This document shows positions 22,210 through 35,149 of a stretch of DNA of 64,000 nucleotides, piece after piece; the stretch's first letter is position 1; the number at the start of each line of letters is the position of its first letter. The DNA is taken from positions 372,001-436,000 of the forward strand of contig RSEE01000032.1 in the NCBI GenBank assembly GCA_003971905.1, read 5' to 3'. This DNA is from Moniliella sp. 'wahieum'. Its lineage: Eukaryota; Basidiomycota; Moniliellomycetes; Moniliellales; Moniliellaceae. The translations under genes and the position numbers were made by a program. The notes below the pieces were generated by a model. It was not told the origin of the DNA, searched no databases, and saw nothing but the letters and a program-made list of their open reading frames with translations.

Positions 22210-23423
22210 GGCAACGAGGGTGGCAGGCAAGCGCTGCACGAGGGGGTGGTTGCAGGACAAAAGCGGGACTGGCTGAGCGTGCCGTGGCAGGGCTTGTCGG
22301 TTGCGATGAGACCCAGCCCGCGCCGCCGACGCGGAAAATCCCAGCCGAAAATCGGAAGAAACCGCATGAACATTGCAAGCCGGGGCTGATTTTTTCGGGT
22401 ATTTTTTCCAAGCCGAACTGGGCTGCCAAAAACGATGGCAAATGAGGTGCCGACGAGAGAACACTACCTTGCTCAGCGCTCATCCGTCCCCGCCGGTGTT
22501 GTATACAACCGATCGTGGCACTTGGGCCCCCTCCTTGGAATCAAGTCGCGAATAACGCGGTAACAAAAAAAGAATAAAAAGACTGGTTGCAAAAGGAATC
22601 GATCGCGGGGAATGTCTGCAAGCAACTTGCAGGTATGAAATCAGGCACCAAGGTGATGAGAGCGTCAAGCGCCCAGTGAAAGAATACTACGCAACCTTTT
22701 GGTTGGAAAACATGCTATTGTCAGCTGAATGTGAGCAGTGATGATTAATGGCCCTGATCCCATCTCTGCTGTCTCCTCCCTGTACATGCCCTCAAGTTCG
22801 TCTGTTTGCCGAGGAGACATCCATCCGTGGTGGTGATCCCGCGAACCCAACCACTGCATGCTCAGAAATGAGCCTCATCAATCAATCTCTATCGTCTGCC
22901 TCTGGTTCGTCCCATTGAGTGCCCAAACGGACATACTACTAACAATGCAGCCACATGCCCTTATTTTCGCCTCACACCACCTGCCAATGGTCAATGCTGA
23001 AGCGATCTTTTCCTCCGTCTCGCTTCCATTCATCCCACGGTACGCTCTTCTCGGCCACTACAAAATATCACTGGAAACCGTCCAGACGTCCAGCGCTGGT
23101 GATCTCGATGATCGTGGCAAGATTGGATATAGAAACAAAGGGAACCAACGTTTTGGTATGGCTAGAGGAAAGGGAGGGGGGGGGGCAGAGGCTGTTCATA
23201 CGGGGTCCGCAGCGCCGACCTAGGACCGGCCTGGGCACAAGCACCACGAACAAGGCCGGGTCGTAGCTCGTCTCGTGCGTGAAAAAAGGGGAGAGGGGCG
23301 TGTTTAGAAAAGGGGCTTGAGGGGAGGGAATCCAGGTAGGGACGCAAGGAGAAAGAGAGGGAAAAGGGACCAGGAGGAGGGGGTGAGAGCAGAGGGTGTA
23401 GGGGCTGGCTGAAGCAGATGCAG
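22210..23423. other. Spacer between LSM1 and the NF1-like gene stop
   Basis: Contains the LSM1 promoter on the left and the 3' flank of the RasGAP gene on the right. Open frames of 60 to 120 codons occur, without motifs. I see no repeats or RNA genes. Confidence 0.35.
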
Positions 23424-26400
23424 CTAAGGAGAGCCGGTGCTCGTGTCAATTAGGTCGACCATCAGGTCAGAGGCCAAGGCGGCCCAATGAAGACGCTGTT
23501 GCTCGGGCGTAGGTTGTTCCGGGGCCAAAGGAATATGGGCTCCAACCGCGGCGGCGGCAGCGGCGGCAGAGGTGGCGTGAGACGAGCTGGCAAACGTACC
23601 ACACGTCAACAGGCCAATAAACCCGCTCTCGACAAAGTAGGCCATCACCCCGCCTCGGCGCCCAGTCTCAGCAATCTGAGCGGCAAAGACTGGTTCGCGC
23701 AGCGCCACCGCCACAATCCGCTCCACTGCCGAAATGAGCTGCACATCTCGGCCGGCACTGAGGACATGCTCAATCGCCCCCGTCAGGCGATCATAGACGA
23801 TGGACACGATCGCGGGTTTGAGCTCGGTAAGGCGGGCGAGGAAAGTGTAAAGAATCAAAGCCTCTTTCTCCCCTTCGGCCGTCTCCACGAGGACAACGAG
23901 CAAAGCAACGACCAAAAGCACCGTCTTGTTGTCCACATCCCCCAACAACGGAGACAGGTCCGTCACGCGCATTTCACCCGACGCTCCCGTATGCATCACG
24001 CCTTCGCGGGCCAAGAGGGATGGTCCGACCGAGGCAAGTCCGGCGGCGGTCAAAAGCTTATTCAGACCTCGTTCCGTTGTTGCCTCTGAAAGGAGGGCGA
24101 TGAAGTAGGCTACGCTCGTTGCCTGCACATGGGTCCGGACGGGGCCGGACTGGGTCCCGGGCCGCGAATCATGGGGGCCCTTCTTGGTCGCCAGCTTGGC
24201 CTCGTCTTCGGATGAGATGCGGAGAAGGGTATAGAGCAGCTCCCTCGTCTGCTCTGCCGCCTTGGGCTCGCGCAGGCCCTTGACCAGGAGTGTTGCCAGG
24301 GCAAAGCCAAAGTGCGCACCAAAGTCAATTCCGCACGCATCATCCAGACGACATGCTGCTTCGCCAAACGGTTGTCGCTCGCGGAGCAAATAGGTATGGA
24401 GCGGCTGCGATTGCAGCGAGAAGGCCGGCATGCCCATCGAATCGGTGAGTGGCGGGGCATGACGAGCCTCATCCAGCACAGTAAGAATGGAAGCGAGAAG
24501 GTCGAGGGCAACACGGAAGATGGCCACTCGGCCCACTTGAAGCATGGCGATCGCGATCCAAAACAGCTGAGGGATGCTGGCCGAGGTGCGCGGCAGGTGA
24601 TGGGCCAGGCGAGAAAGACACAAGAGCAAACTGATCAGCATCTCCTCCGTGCCATGATGCCCACTCAGCCAGGGCCCCACGCAACGACACTTGCACTTGG
24701 TACACCAGGTCGTCGTCAATCTCGCCTTGCGATAGGCTGCCCAAGAGCACAAAGGCACGAGTTTGGAGGTAAGGGTTGAATTGGAACGCTGCAGCCGTGA
24801 CCAAGCTGGTCAGCCGAGCCCGCCAAGCATTCGCCGTATCAACCGAGGGGGCAGCCATGTCGGGCAAGGCATACAGCCGCTCGGCCAGGACAGCCAACTG
24901 GGCTGGGCCCAACGGCTCGCTCGGGCACAAGTCGCCAGTCCCGTCCAATTCAAAGGCACGGGCGCCATGACGGGGCAAGCCGAACAATTTTAAGGCTTCG
25001 TCCGAGCTGAAAAACTCCAGTTCTTGACGTAGCGCCTCGACTTGATTCGGGGCCGAGTTGATTGGCTTCTCCCCGCGCGCCACCCCATCGTCCGTACAGA
25101 GCGAGTGGAGCAGGTTCAAAACACAGCCTTGCACTGTTGCCCGCAACTTTTCCGGCCCTGTTCCTGCCAGGAGCAGGCAGACGTGCAACGTTTCAGGGAA
25201 GAACATCATCGCTTCCCATCGGCTGGTGAAGGAGAGAACCATCAGCATCCGCAGCAGCACCGCCACCCCAGATCCAGCAGGCGAGTCGATCGCGTTGGTG
25301 GTGCCGAGTGCGGTACCGACGTGGGTCACAGCCTGGAGCAGAAAAAAAGCATGTCAGAATCCCTGAGCCAAAGGAGGGGTGGGGGCGGAGGGGGGGGGGG
25401 TGAAATGAAGCAAGTAAAGCAGGGAGGACATACGATACGGAGGCGTGCCAGCAGCTTGCCGCGAATGTTGGCCGAGGAGAAGGCAGAAAACGTGTCAATG
25501 ATTCGTTCTGCAACGGCTGTGTGGACGCCAAGGGTCACTGCTCGCTCCACTGCCACATCCAAAAAGATGGGAAGCAATTCGTCCATCTTGTTAACGTGCA
25601 TCCAACCCAACGCTGCATCAGTACAAACAACTGGAAACGGGTACGTCAGTATAGGATCCAAGCAACGACAAAAAGGCAAAGCAGCAACAGACACGTACCT
25701 CCTTTCCACCGCAAGCATCAAAGAGGAGGAAAAGAAGTGCTGAATGAGCTTGACGTGCGCCGCGCGACGCGGGTTGGCACAGCGCAAAAGACTAGGCAGG
25801 TTGCTCAGCCAGGGGGCCAAGTACTGCAGCGCTGCCGCCTGCTGGCCCGAACCTGCCGCCTCGGGCGCCAAGGCCATACCTTGAGCAAAGGAAAACGTCA
25901 CGGCCAGTGTCACCGCCGCCGGTGCCGAGGCGGCAAAGTCGCGGCTCAGCTCGACCGACAACGAGGCGGCGCGGGTGGGGAGGGCGAGGCGAGGAACAGA
26001 GAAGAGCTTTCCTTTGGCAATCTTCTCTCCTTCTTCCTCCTTGCCCCGCGACCGAGGAGCGACCAAGGCAGGGCAGGACGTGAGAGCAGATAGCAGCGAG
26101 TAGCTCCCCATCCGAAGAGGGTACGAGTCGGCAGTCAAATTCAGCAGTGCCGCATTCAAGGCCATTCCCGGTCCAACCAGCGGGAGCGACGTCAAGTCCA
26201 TCGTCGGCACTGGGACTGCGGGGGCTGCACGCCTCCTCCCGCCATGCCAGCAGCCCGGACAGAGGCAACAATGTCCACCACCGCCGCATAATCGCTCGAG
26301 TGCAGAAGCCAGGGCGCCATCGGGGCACGGAAGGTAAGCAGGAACGCAGTCTGGGTCGGGTCGCTGACAGCGGGGCCAACAGGACGAATGTCACCCAACT

Positions 26401-29400
26401 CCCCGAGGGGATCACCTCGGCACAAACGCCCCTGGTCTGCGGCAACACCTCTTGCGGCTTGGTATCCTCAATGCAAAGGAAAGCGCCCGCCGCGCGCAAC
26501 GTAACGGGCACATGGGCGCCCGTCGGCCGTACCACCGTTGCCTTGGCCCGAGCGGTGGAGAGGGGCAAAGTGGCAGAGGAGCTGGCCTTGGGAGGGGGGT
26601 AAAGCACAGTGCGCGTCGCCTCCCACAGCGCCAAGTGGCGGGGGGAGATAAAGGCCTCGACTTCGGACAGGGTAGTGCAAGCATGCACAGACGCTTGGGC
26701 CAACAAGGCTTGGACGGGATCCAGCGAGCCGGGTGCAGGCGAAGCGTGGTGCCTTCCGCCGCCTTGGGAGGCCATGGAGCTGGTTTCGGATGGCCAGAGC
26801 AGCTGCGCCGCTTCCCGCAGCGCATGGGGTATGTTGACCACCAGCACCGTCCGCACCGCCGCACGCAGGGTCGGGGCGCAATCAGGGCAAAGTAGAGCAA
26901 GGCCGAGTAGGGGAGGAAGTTGTGGGGCCCGAGGCGGTGAGGTCGAGGACAAGGTCAAAGCCGAGGTCGTTTTGTGCGCACCAAGTTGCTAGGAGCGGGG
27001 TAGGTGCCTTGTCCCTCGGTCAGCGGGTCCAAGAGGGAGCACGCATGCGCCATCAGCGCGGTCAGGTCCACCTCGGCAGCCGGGACAAGAGCGGCAGTAT
27101 AGTACACCACAGGCCGCCGGCGCGCGAATCGGGCCCGACGCGCAAGATGGAACGCAAGAGCGTCTTGTCGGCCGCCGGCACTGGCATGCGCGACCGACGA
27201 AGCATCAGGTCCTGGTACGCCTCTTGCGCCAGCTCGGGCTGGGCAAAGAGAGGCACAAGCGCATCCTTGGCTGGGGGACCAGGTGCACCGGATCGTTGGA
27301 GGAGCGCAAGCAGCTGCGGATACAGCGCCCCGGTCTGCTCGGCCGTCGCCGCTTCCCGCGCGAAAGCAACTCCGACGCTCGTACGGCCAGCTCCGTGCCC
27401 AACTTTTCGCTGTTCTCCCACAGGTAGCGGTGCACCGCCGCCTGGTCCAGCCAGGCGTCGGGGTCCGGGTACCCGAGCGAAGCGAGAGCCAACGCCGATT
27501 CGCCGGCTCCCATCGCCCGCTTGCCAAGCCATCGTCGAGTGCAGGGAGGGGTGCGTTGGCCACCTGGTCCAAAAAGTTGGTTACCCTCCAAACGTTGCGC
27601 TTGAGGAACGCATTGAGCACCGTCATGTGCAGTTCCTTGTGCCCGCCAAACAGGTTGTTCGAGGCCAGCGTCTGGGGATCTTGGACACGAGCAAAAGCGT
27701 CCGGCGCGTCCGCCCTCGAGCGGGGGTCGAGCGTAAGGTCAACCAACTGCGGCGCGACAATCATGGGAGAGATGAACCGAGAGAAAGATGAAGCCACCGA
27801 CGCCCTGGTGAACCGCATGCGGAAAGCGATAGCATCAAGGTACGAACTGAGCGCCAATGCACGCAAGTCGCTCGGGATCTGGCCGCCGAAGTACAAATCG
27901 CATCGACAAAGGACTGGGCCAGCGTCTCGAGGGGTTTGCCGCGTGGCCAGCGCCCGCGCCGGCTCTTCCCCCAGCCCGGAGGCAGGCGGGATGGGTCAAT
28001 CTCACACGCATCGGCGCCCGCCGTCCGAGTGAGGTTCCACGTCAACCAGCAGTGGCCCGAGGAGAGAACGGAGGTAGGTGTAGCCGTGCATGCGAGCGTA
28101 GAGGGAGAGGAATGCGCGTGCGGAAGCTGTTGGATCGCAGCACCATCTCCTCGGCCGTTGTCAGATCCACCTCTTCCCGCAGCGCTAGGCACAAGAACGG
28201 CAGCCTTCCCACGCCCGGACAGCACCGAGAGCAACATGCGATCCACAGGCTCGGCCTCGGGCGCACGTGGCGCCTGGGCCACCGCAAGCGCCAATTGCAT
28301 CCCCCTCCCACGAGCAATCCATCATTTGCGCCTGCACTGTCGTCAAAGAGCCTAGCCCATTCCCATCTCCCCCGCTCCGGGGTCCCAGCTTCCTCGGCGG
28401 GCGGCAGGGCAAAGCTGCCCCCTTGGCCCAGCACACCCGCCAAGACTTGCATTGCTGCCGCGCGATTCGGCACGTCTCGGTCGTACGTGAGAGGCACGAG
28501 GAGCGTCAGGGCAGCATCGCATTGGCTGCGCCCACGCGAGCCAAGCAAGCAATCGCCGCTTCGGCCAACGGCCGGTCCGCCACCCGCTCACTCCGGTCCG
28601 CCAACGCGCCCGGGCCCGCACCGGCAACCGAGGCCGCATCGTGCAACGGCAAACACGCCCTCCGTGCCACGGGCAGCAGCGCCCGCAACAGTTGCGCGTA
28701 CACCCTTGTCCTGCCTTGCCGCGCACTGTCGCCCAACCGGAGCGAGGCGTCGTCGGGCCGAAGGGTCAGACCATGAGCCAGCTCGGCCGCAGCGGGCAAA
28801 GCGGCCCGGGCCAAGTCCCGGGCCAAACGGAGTGTGCTGCCCGACTGGTCCACGGGCTCGTCTGTGCTCCAAGCGACGAGGGCATGGAGCAAGTGGTTTT
28901 TCACCCGCGCCGCATGGGAGAGAAGGAGCAGGTCCGGATGGGCCAGCACAGTACGAGCCAAGCTGGCCAGGGAGGTGCGCACTCGCATCGCTCGGTCATC
29001 GGGAACCAGCGCCGTGGCGTACTCGGCACACAGGACCAGCAGCGGGCCCAAGTCAACCAGAGGCGCATCGGGGGCCGGGGCAGTGGCCTCAGCGACAACC
29101 CGGGCGGCCAAAGCAAGCAGGACCGCAACGCTGTGCTCGACCAGCCGCGTGTTGGGTGGCACAACGTGGGGCAGACCATCGGTCGAGGCGGTAAAAACGA
29201 GCGCAATGGCAGTGTGGATGTGAGTGGCCAGCGGGGCAGACAGACGAGGAGACAGGTCGGTCGAAAGCGTTTCCTTGATCTTCTCGCGAACGAGCAAACT
29301 CTCGCTGCTCAACAGCTCCACCGCCGTGTGAAGGAAACTGTCAATCTGCGCCGAGTCGCCGCTCTGGAGACAGGCGCCGCCAAGCGAGGCAAGCAGCCCG

Positions 29401-32400
29401 CCTAGGTTGTGCCAGTACGTCACCTTGTCCTCCGTCGCGTCCGCCTCAGGCCGGGCCACCACGCGGGTCAGCCCCGTCCAGCGGCGATGGGCCTCGCTCC
29501 ATGCCCGCTGTGTCGCTGCATCCGCCACGGGGATGGGCGGAGGGCAGCGCGAATGCGGCGCTGCTGTGCCACCCGCCAACATAGACCGTGGAGGAAGCAA
29601 CCAAGTCGTCGTACAGGTGCGCCCAATGCCCACTTCGCTCCCATGCCGGCTCCTTGCCAAGGTCGGATTGAGAAGGGTGAGCAAGATGCTGAGTCAACGC
29701 TTCCCCAAGCGCCATTGCGTCCTGGCATACGTCCGGGTCAGGCTGGCTCAACGCCATGAGCAATGCTGCATCCACCACCGATAATGTCCAGCCCGCCTCG
29801 GCGGCATGGAGGGCGACCAGAGCATGTTCTGGCCCTGCATTGACGCGGGGGCTCGGCACGGGCCAAGTGCGCCTCGGCCCGCACGCACATCCAAAGCAAG
29901 GAGAGTGCGGCCTTGGCCTCGGTGGGCGTTGGCGCCCGCAACAGCCGCTGGGCAAAGATGCCCCACGTACCCAGCCCGGCCAGCGCGCGTGCCATGGCCC
30001 TCGGCGCCTCGCTGCGTTGCCCGAACCAGCAGCCTTGGCGCTGTGCACACATCTTGCAGCAGAAACGTCGCGGCGGGCAGGCGGAGCATGCTCCAGTTCC
30101 GCATCGTCAACGTGTACGCCACCGACCAGAACAGAGCCAGGGGGGTATCGACCGAAGCGCATTCTTGCAGGAACGGCTCGGTAAAGACCACCTTGGATCC
30201 GCCTTGCAGCGTCGCAGACCCTTGGTTGCCTACCCCTGCCACAATTTGCGGCGGTGGCGGAAGGGGCGCCGCATCTTCGACCAGAGCGTGCGACCAGAGC
30301 ATCGCATCCTCGTTCCATACCAGCAACAACATCCTCAGCACTTCCAGCTTGGCTCCCGTCTCGTCCCGTGCCGCCGAGCCTGTCGTGCGGGCGATTCGAT
30401 GGAGGAAGATTGGCCGCGGCTAAAAGGTCGCTTGCCGGAGTTGGACACCCCGCGTCCCCGTCCACCGCTCGGAGGGGAGGCGAAGGCGGGCGCGAGTTGC
30501 CAGAGCCGGCAGGGGTGCGTACGAGGGAGAGCAGTGTGTGCTTGAACACGGCCCGGAGCGCCGGCGCCAACGGCAACAGAGCCCGAACCGGTCCCGCACT
30601 CGTACTCCCACCTCGCCCGATCGGCAAGAGGAGGGTGAGCAGAGCTTTGGCCACGGCCAACTTGGCGTAGATGGAGGTATGCAGACTCAGGCAGGCCACC
30701 CATGTCTCCACAGCTTGGGTGGATCGAGGATCAGCGAGGCACGCAACAGCTCACTTGCTAGCACCGCCATCTCGTCCGCTGCCATCACTTCCGACTCTCC
30801 CGGCCATCCGCGGGGAGAAGCGGGGTCAAGACCCCTCACGCAAGTCGCCTTCCACACTGCCGCCACCGTGCGGGCCGCGCTGGCGCCAGGCGCATCATGG
30901 GGCAATTGGGTTGCACCGCGCAGTAGATCGGTCGCGGCGTGGATGGCAGCGGCAAGCTCAATCGAAGAGGCGTTGCGGGCACGAAGAATGCGAGTTGAGG
31001 AGATCGACAAAGGGGTGGTGATGATGCGGATCGCCCCTGCGCCCGAGGGCGAGTGCCTTGCGTACGCCACTATCGTGCGAAGAGGCGACATCGGCAGCCA
31101 TTGAGGCCATGGCCGCAAGCCGTTCCGGATAGAGCTGCAACAGGGTGGCGATCAGGGACCAGAACGTCGGCGTCCGACGCATCTGGGGGCACCAAGAAGC
31201 GTGTCGAGCAGCGTCTCACCGCTGGCGTCAAAGGGGCGGAGAGGCAGGCGGGCAAGTTCGTTGGGGTGGTAGGTTGCCCACATGGCTACCGCCCGACGAA
31301 GAGCAAGGGCAAGGGCACGCTGCTGGTGCGAGGCAAGGGCGGTGGGTCTGCGCGCGCCGGGGGGCGGGGAGGATTGTCCCTGGGTGGAAGTGTTGGTTAT
31401 TGCACCGGCGGGCGGCGGCAGCCGAAGGAAGAACGAGGGCATCGCGAACATCAGCCAAGACTTGCTCCAAACGGGACCGATCGAGGTTCAGGCAGGTGAA
31501 AAGACGCAGGTCAGCAGCAGCGCCTTCTCCCCCGTCGGCGGCAGCAGCGGCAGCTGCCAAGGTGGCAAGGCGGGAGCGAAGGCGGGTGCGTACGACGGCC
31601 CAATTGGACGACGAGAGGAAGAGGATGGCCATAGCAGCGTTGGCGCCGAGCGAAGCGGCGAGCATCTTGGTCTCGTGCGCGACGCTCGACGGCGCAGGCG
31701 GGTCGGGGGAGGGTGGCACGCGCATAGACACCCGGACGAAGCCAGTAAGGATTCAGCTCTGGGGTTCCTCCTCGTCGGGGAGCAGCGTGAAGGGCGACAA
31801 GGGGAGAGAGGAAAGGTGCGAGACTCGCCGGAAAGCCTGGAGGCAAAGAGAGGAGAGGAGTCCAGCCCAAGCTCAGCAGATCGGCATCGGGCGCGCCATC
31901 GGGAGCATAGATGAGCGGCTGAGCCAACGGGTCCCGATCGTCGGCAGCGGCGGCGGCGGCAGCAGCAGCAGCAGCAGCGGCCGCAGAAGATGCCGCCGCC
32001 GCAATCGCCGCCGCCGAGGCCGTGGACGAAGGCGTTGAGCCGGACCCTGGGCCAGTAGCATCCGAGGGGGGGAGGTGCTGGCCCGTGGCGGCGGCAGCAG
32101 CGGCAGCGCTGGCGGCAGCAGCAGCAGCGGAAGCAGTGGCAGCAGCGGAAGTGGCAGCGTCCGAAGCAGAGGAAGGGGAAGCAGTGGTGGCAGCAGCGGC
32201 AGACGAAGGCGAGGAGGACTCGGTGCGATGGACTGCAATGCGGACGCAGGCGAGCAGGGCGGCGAGCACGGTTTGGGCGAGGGGGTCGTCAAGCGAAGGA
32301 GGGTCGGGCCAGGGGCCGAGGGACGGGGAGGGGGGGAGGGGGACGGCGGCGCGCCAGTGGGCAAAGAGGATGGCGACGAGGACGCGGGTGAGGAGGAGGG

Positions 32401-32841
32401 TGCTGGCCAGTGCATCGCGGGCGGTGGGGCGGTCGTCGCGGGCAGCGGTGGCCTGGGCTACGAGACGCTCGAGATGGGGGAGGAGAGAGCGGACGATGCG
32501 TGGGAGCTGGCCGGGCGCGGTGGCGAGGCGGACGAGGGCGGCGACGGCGGTGCGGACGCGGGGGTCGCGCTCCAGGACGGCAAGTGGAGCGCCGGTAGTG
32601 GAGGGAAGGGAGGCGACGAGGCGAGGCGGGGTGAGCGGGCGAAGAGGACGGTGGGGGGGAGGGGGGGGGGGGGGGGGGGGGGGTCGAGCTCGGGGTCGGC
32701 GGGGCGCTGGAGGGCGCGGGGGGGGGACGCAGCGGGAGCGGCGGCGGCGGCGGCGGCATGGGGAGGGGGATGGGGGGGATGGTCAGGTGGAGGATGGAAG
32801 GCGTGCGGTGGGAGCAGTGTGGCAGCCGCCGGCGCGCTCAC
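23424..32841 (-). CDS. IRA1: Neurofibromin/IRA-type Ras GTPase-activating protein
   Basis: A 9.4-kb gene for a giant negative regulator of Ras. The N-terminal helical repeats are recognisable by LPRIVRSLLPHLERLVAQA (32500) and WHNLGGLLASLGGACLQSGD (29420-29360), a hallmark of neurofibromin. The RasGAP domain spans about 28,180-27,620: VLRSNSF with TR (arginine-finger region, about 28,130), then VASSFSRFISPMIVAPQLV (about 27,800-27,750). A CRAL-TRIO/Sec14-like module follows (PVVYYTAALVPAAEVDLTAL, 27,120-27,060; FDLVLDLTASG about 26,950). The C-terminal helical region includes LRATVQGCVLNLLHSLCTDD, AAFQFNPYLQTRAFVLLGSL and FWIAIAMLQVGRVAIF. An intron of about 90 nt fits 25,342-25,430 and another about 25,631-25,700. 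I chose ATG 32841 (MSAPAAATLLPPHAF); it is separated from the body frame by a 23-base poly-C tract (32661-32683). Many one-base shifts are required; Ala/Ser microsatellite-like runs occur at 31,940-32,260. Confidence 0.9.
31940..32260. repeat. GGC/GCA trinucleotide-rich tract inside the NF1-like gene
   Basis: Imperfect repeats of GGCGGCAGCAGC type encode poly-Ala/Ser on the minus strand within the N-terminal region of the RasGAP gene. Open frames on the other strand here are artefacts of this composition. Confidence 0.7.
32661..32683. repeat. 23-base G homopolymer (poly-C in the sense of the NF1-like gene)
   Basis: An uninterrupted run of 23 G on the plus strand, preceded by A and a 7-G run, codes a polyproline stretch about 50 codons after the proposed start of the RasGAP gene. 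The start codon and the gene body are in different frames across it. Confidence 0.85.
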
Positions 32842-33800
32842 CGGTCGCGCACGCGCTCACGCACCAGCGCATCCGAGCCCGTCCGAGTCGGTCAGAGCCC
32901 GTCAGCGGCCCAGCGCTGAGGCTCAGCGCTCCGCGCCCCCAGCGCTCCGCCCGCCGCGGCGCCCCGTGCGCCCCATGCGTGATGCATGACGCCCAGCTCG
33001 GCAGGCGCCGCCCTGCGCTGCCACGCCCCGCCTCGCCCGCCCCCGCCGGCACGCGGCCAGTGTGTGCGCGCGCGGCGCCACGCCCCCCGCACGCGGCCAG
33101 TGCCGCCGCCGATCGCCCGGGCACTCGGCCGGTGCTGCCCGAGGCGGCGGCGCTGGGCACGGGTGGCCTGGTGCCGGCGGGGCGAGGGCGGCAGCCGCAG
33201 GGGGTCGGTGAGCAGGGCGCCGGCAGGCGCGTGTGGTGGTGTGATGCAGATGTGATGCAGATGTGATGCGCCAGGGCGCAGGGGCTGGTTGGGGCCGCAC
33301 CGCGGCCTGGGTGGGTGCGGTTGGGTTGGCGCGCCGAGGCGCAGGGCGACAGACGGGACGCAGGCCGACGCCGGGCGTGGCAGCGCACGCGTGTCTGGCC
33401 GGCCTCTCGATGCTCCAAGCCCCAAGCCGCTCTGCGCCACATCCGCTGGGGTACGCTGACTCAGACGCACTAGTAACCGTAACTAGTAACCCCCTGCATG
33501 CAGAGGCTGCGTTGAACGTTCAACTTGGGCCGTCCCTCAGCCACACCGCCTAGTCCGTCGCTCTCGGCCGCAGTCCACACACGCAGCCCAACCGAGGGGA
33601 CTACTCGTGCGGTACCGATCGCTTCGTTAGGCGCTAGGGCCGCTTTCACTTGTGCGTCTACTACGCCCGCGGCGATATTCATATGGGCGTGGCACTGCCA
33701 CACACCCGAAAGTACATACCAAACGCCATACAGTGCACGAAGCAGCAACCTGCCTCATAATCGTCAAGGGTACTGAGCAACTGACCGCTATGCGGTAACC
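32842..33800. other. GC-rich, repeat-word intergenic region
   Basis: Upstream of the NF1-like gene. It holds the near-palindrome AGCGCTGAGGCTCAGCGCT (32912-32930), a very GC-rich segment of degenerate GGCGCCACGCC and CGGCCAGTG words (32990-33130), tandem GTGATGCAGAT units (33240-33268), an ACTAGTAACCGTAACTAGTA block (about 33469) and the perfect palindrome GTTGAACGTTCAAC (33511-33524). No coding gene recognised. Confidence 0.5.
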
Positions 33801-34165
33801 ATATCATTGACAGAACGTAACGCTGTTGGGACAAAGAAACACTGCGCCTAAGCAGACCCAAAGTTCATCCGACGTGTGCTGCTTGTTAGCGCCAACCCGG
33901 TTTAAGGAACCAGGGTAATCTACAGGAGATCAGGCCCCTCTGGTGCCCGCCATCCGTTCCCACACCGGGGAAGAGCGTGTGGATACGGATGAACGTGGTA
34001 CATAGACATCCGAACGGTGAACCATCTCCATTGAAAGTCAGTATCAAGACCTTCCATTCCCAAGCATCTTGCCCGGCGCTGTTATCCTCTCCTCGCGTCG
34101 TCAAACCAAGGGGGCAAACGGTCTTGGGTGCGTCCCTAGTACTTTTTGTTGGGGTCTACGTCGCA
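33801..34165 (+). mobile_element. Dispersed repeat, copy C (longest plus-strand copy)
   Basis: Starts ATATCATTGACAGAACGTAA and matches the reverse complement of 40300-40629 block by block: GTTGGGACA, AAGGAACCAGGG, GGAGATCAGG/ATATCAGG, CGTGTGGATACGGATGAACG, CATTTCCACTG-like, CCTCGCGTCGTCAAA and TGCGTCCCTAGTACTT. The two copies are clearly homologous over about 330 bases but diverged, implying old insertions. It lies about 1 kb upstream of the integrase fragment and might be its long terminal repeat, though no second flanking copy in direct orientation was found. Confidence 0.65.
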
Positions 34166-35149
34166 TTCCCTGCTTGTTCCAGCCGCCGAAGCAGGTCCTT
34201 CTCCCGGCGTTCCAAAGGCGTCATGGCGCTCCCATGTGCCACCTTCCGGTACACGCTCTGCGCCTCCTGCGTTCCCGGGTCACGTAGGGTGTGGTCCACC
34301 TCCATCTCAGATCCTCCGAGTACACCAGGTCCCATAAACACGGTAGTCTCCAATCGCCTTCCTCCCACGCCTCGACCCATCCTCCTCCTTCACAGTGGGT
34401 CATTGTAGGTGTGGGTGTCGGGAATGGCGCGCACGAGCTGGAGAATGGGTGTCCTCATTGCCTCGTGCAAAGCATCAAACAGGGTAGTGCAAGCCATATG
34501 ATGTGCTCAACAGGACATAACGCCACACTTGCACTCATGCTGCGCGTGGAACGGCACAGCGTGTGGAGCTGGAGATCAGCTGAACCTGCTTATCGGGAGC
34601 CGGAGGCTCACGACTATGAGGATTGGGAGAGGAGAGCAAGGATAATTGAGCGCAGTGCTGAGATGGACCACATTGCGACCGTTGACGTCGTCAAGCATCT
34701 GGAACAGTTCCTGCTGGCTCTTCTTCTCCCACCTCTCCCGGCAGCGCTGGCGCTGCGTCGTAGCCGGGTTACGCTCGCCCCACTGATCCAGGAAGGCGGC
34801 ACGAAAACCAGGCCAAGAGTGAAGGCGGGGCGCGGTGCGCGCCAGTGCAGTAGAGGATATTAACGGTCGTTGGCCGCCTGTCGCCTTCCAATCTCGCAAG
34901 TCATCTGGCCTGAACTCGACGCGGCACCCAGGTACTGGGGTAGAGCCCGTGTAGTCCAAACTCGAGCTCTTGGCGACGGACCGCGGTGCGCCGGTGGTGG
35001 GGTGCGTGTCTGTCGACGACGATTCTATCGACAGCGCATTGGCCAACTGTGGTATTACCTCGCGATCCTCGTTGGTCCCTTGCCACGGTTCCGCATCCAC
35101 CCCACCATGCCTTGACGGTCCGCGACGGTCCTTGCGGCACGCTAACCAG

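Noticed and set aside
27857-29194. 445-codon plus-strand open frame
   Set aside because: It is antisense to the NF1-like gene, whose minus-strand frames carry conserved neurofibromin motifs; high GC content leaves the opposite strand open.
32022-33266. 414-codon plus-strand Gly/Arg/Ala-rich frame
   Set aside because: Composition artefact of GGC repeats and the 23-G run; no domain.
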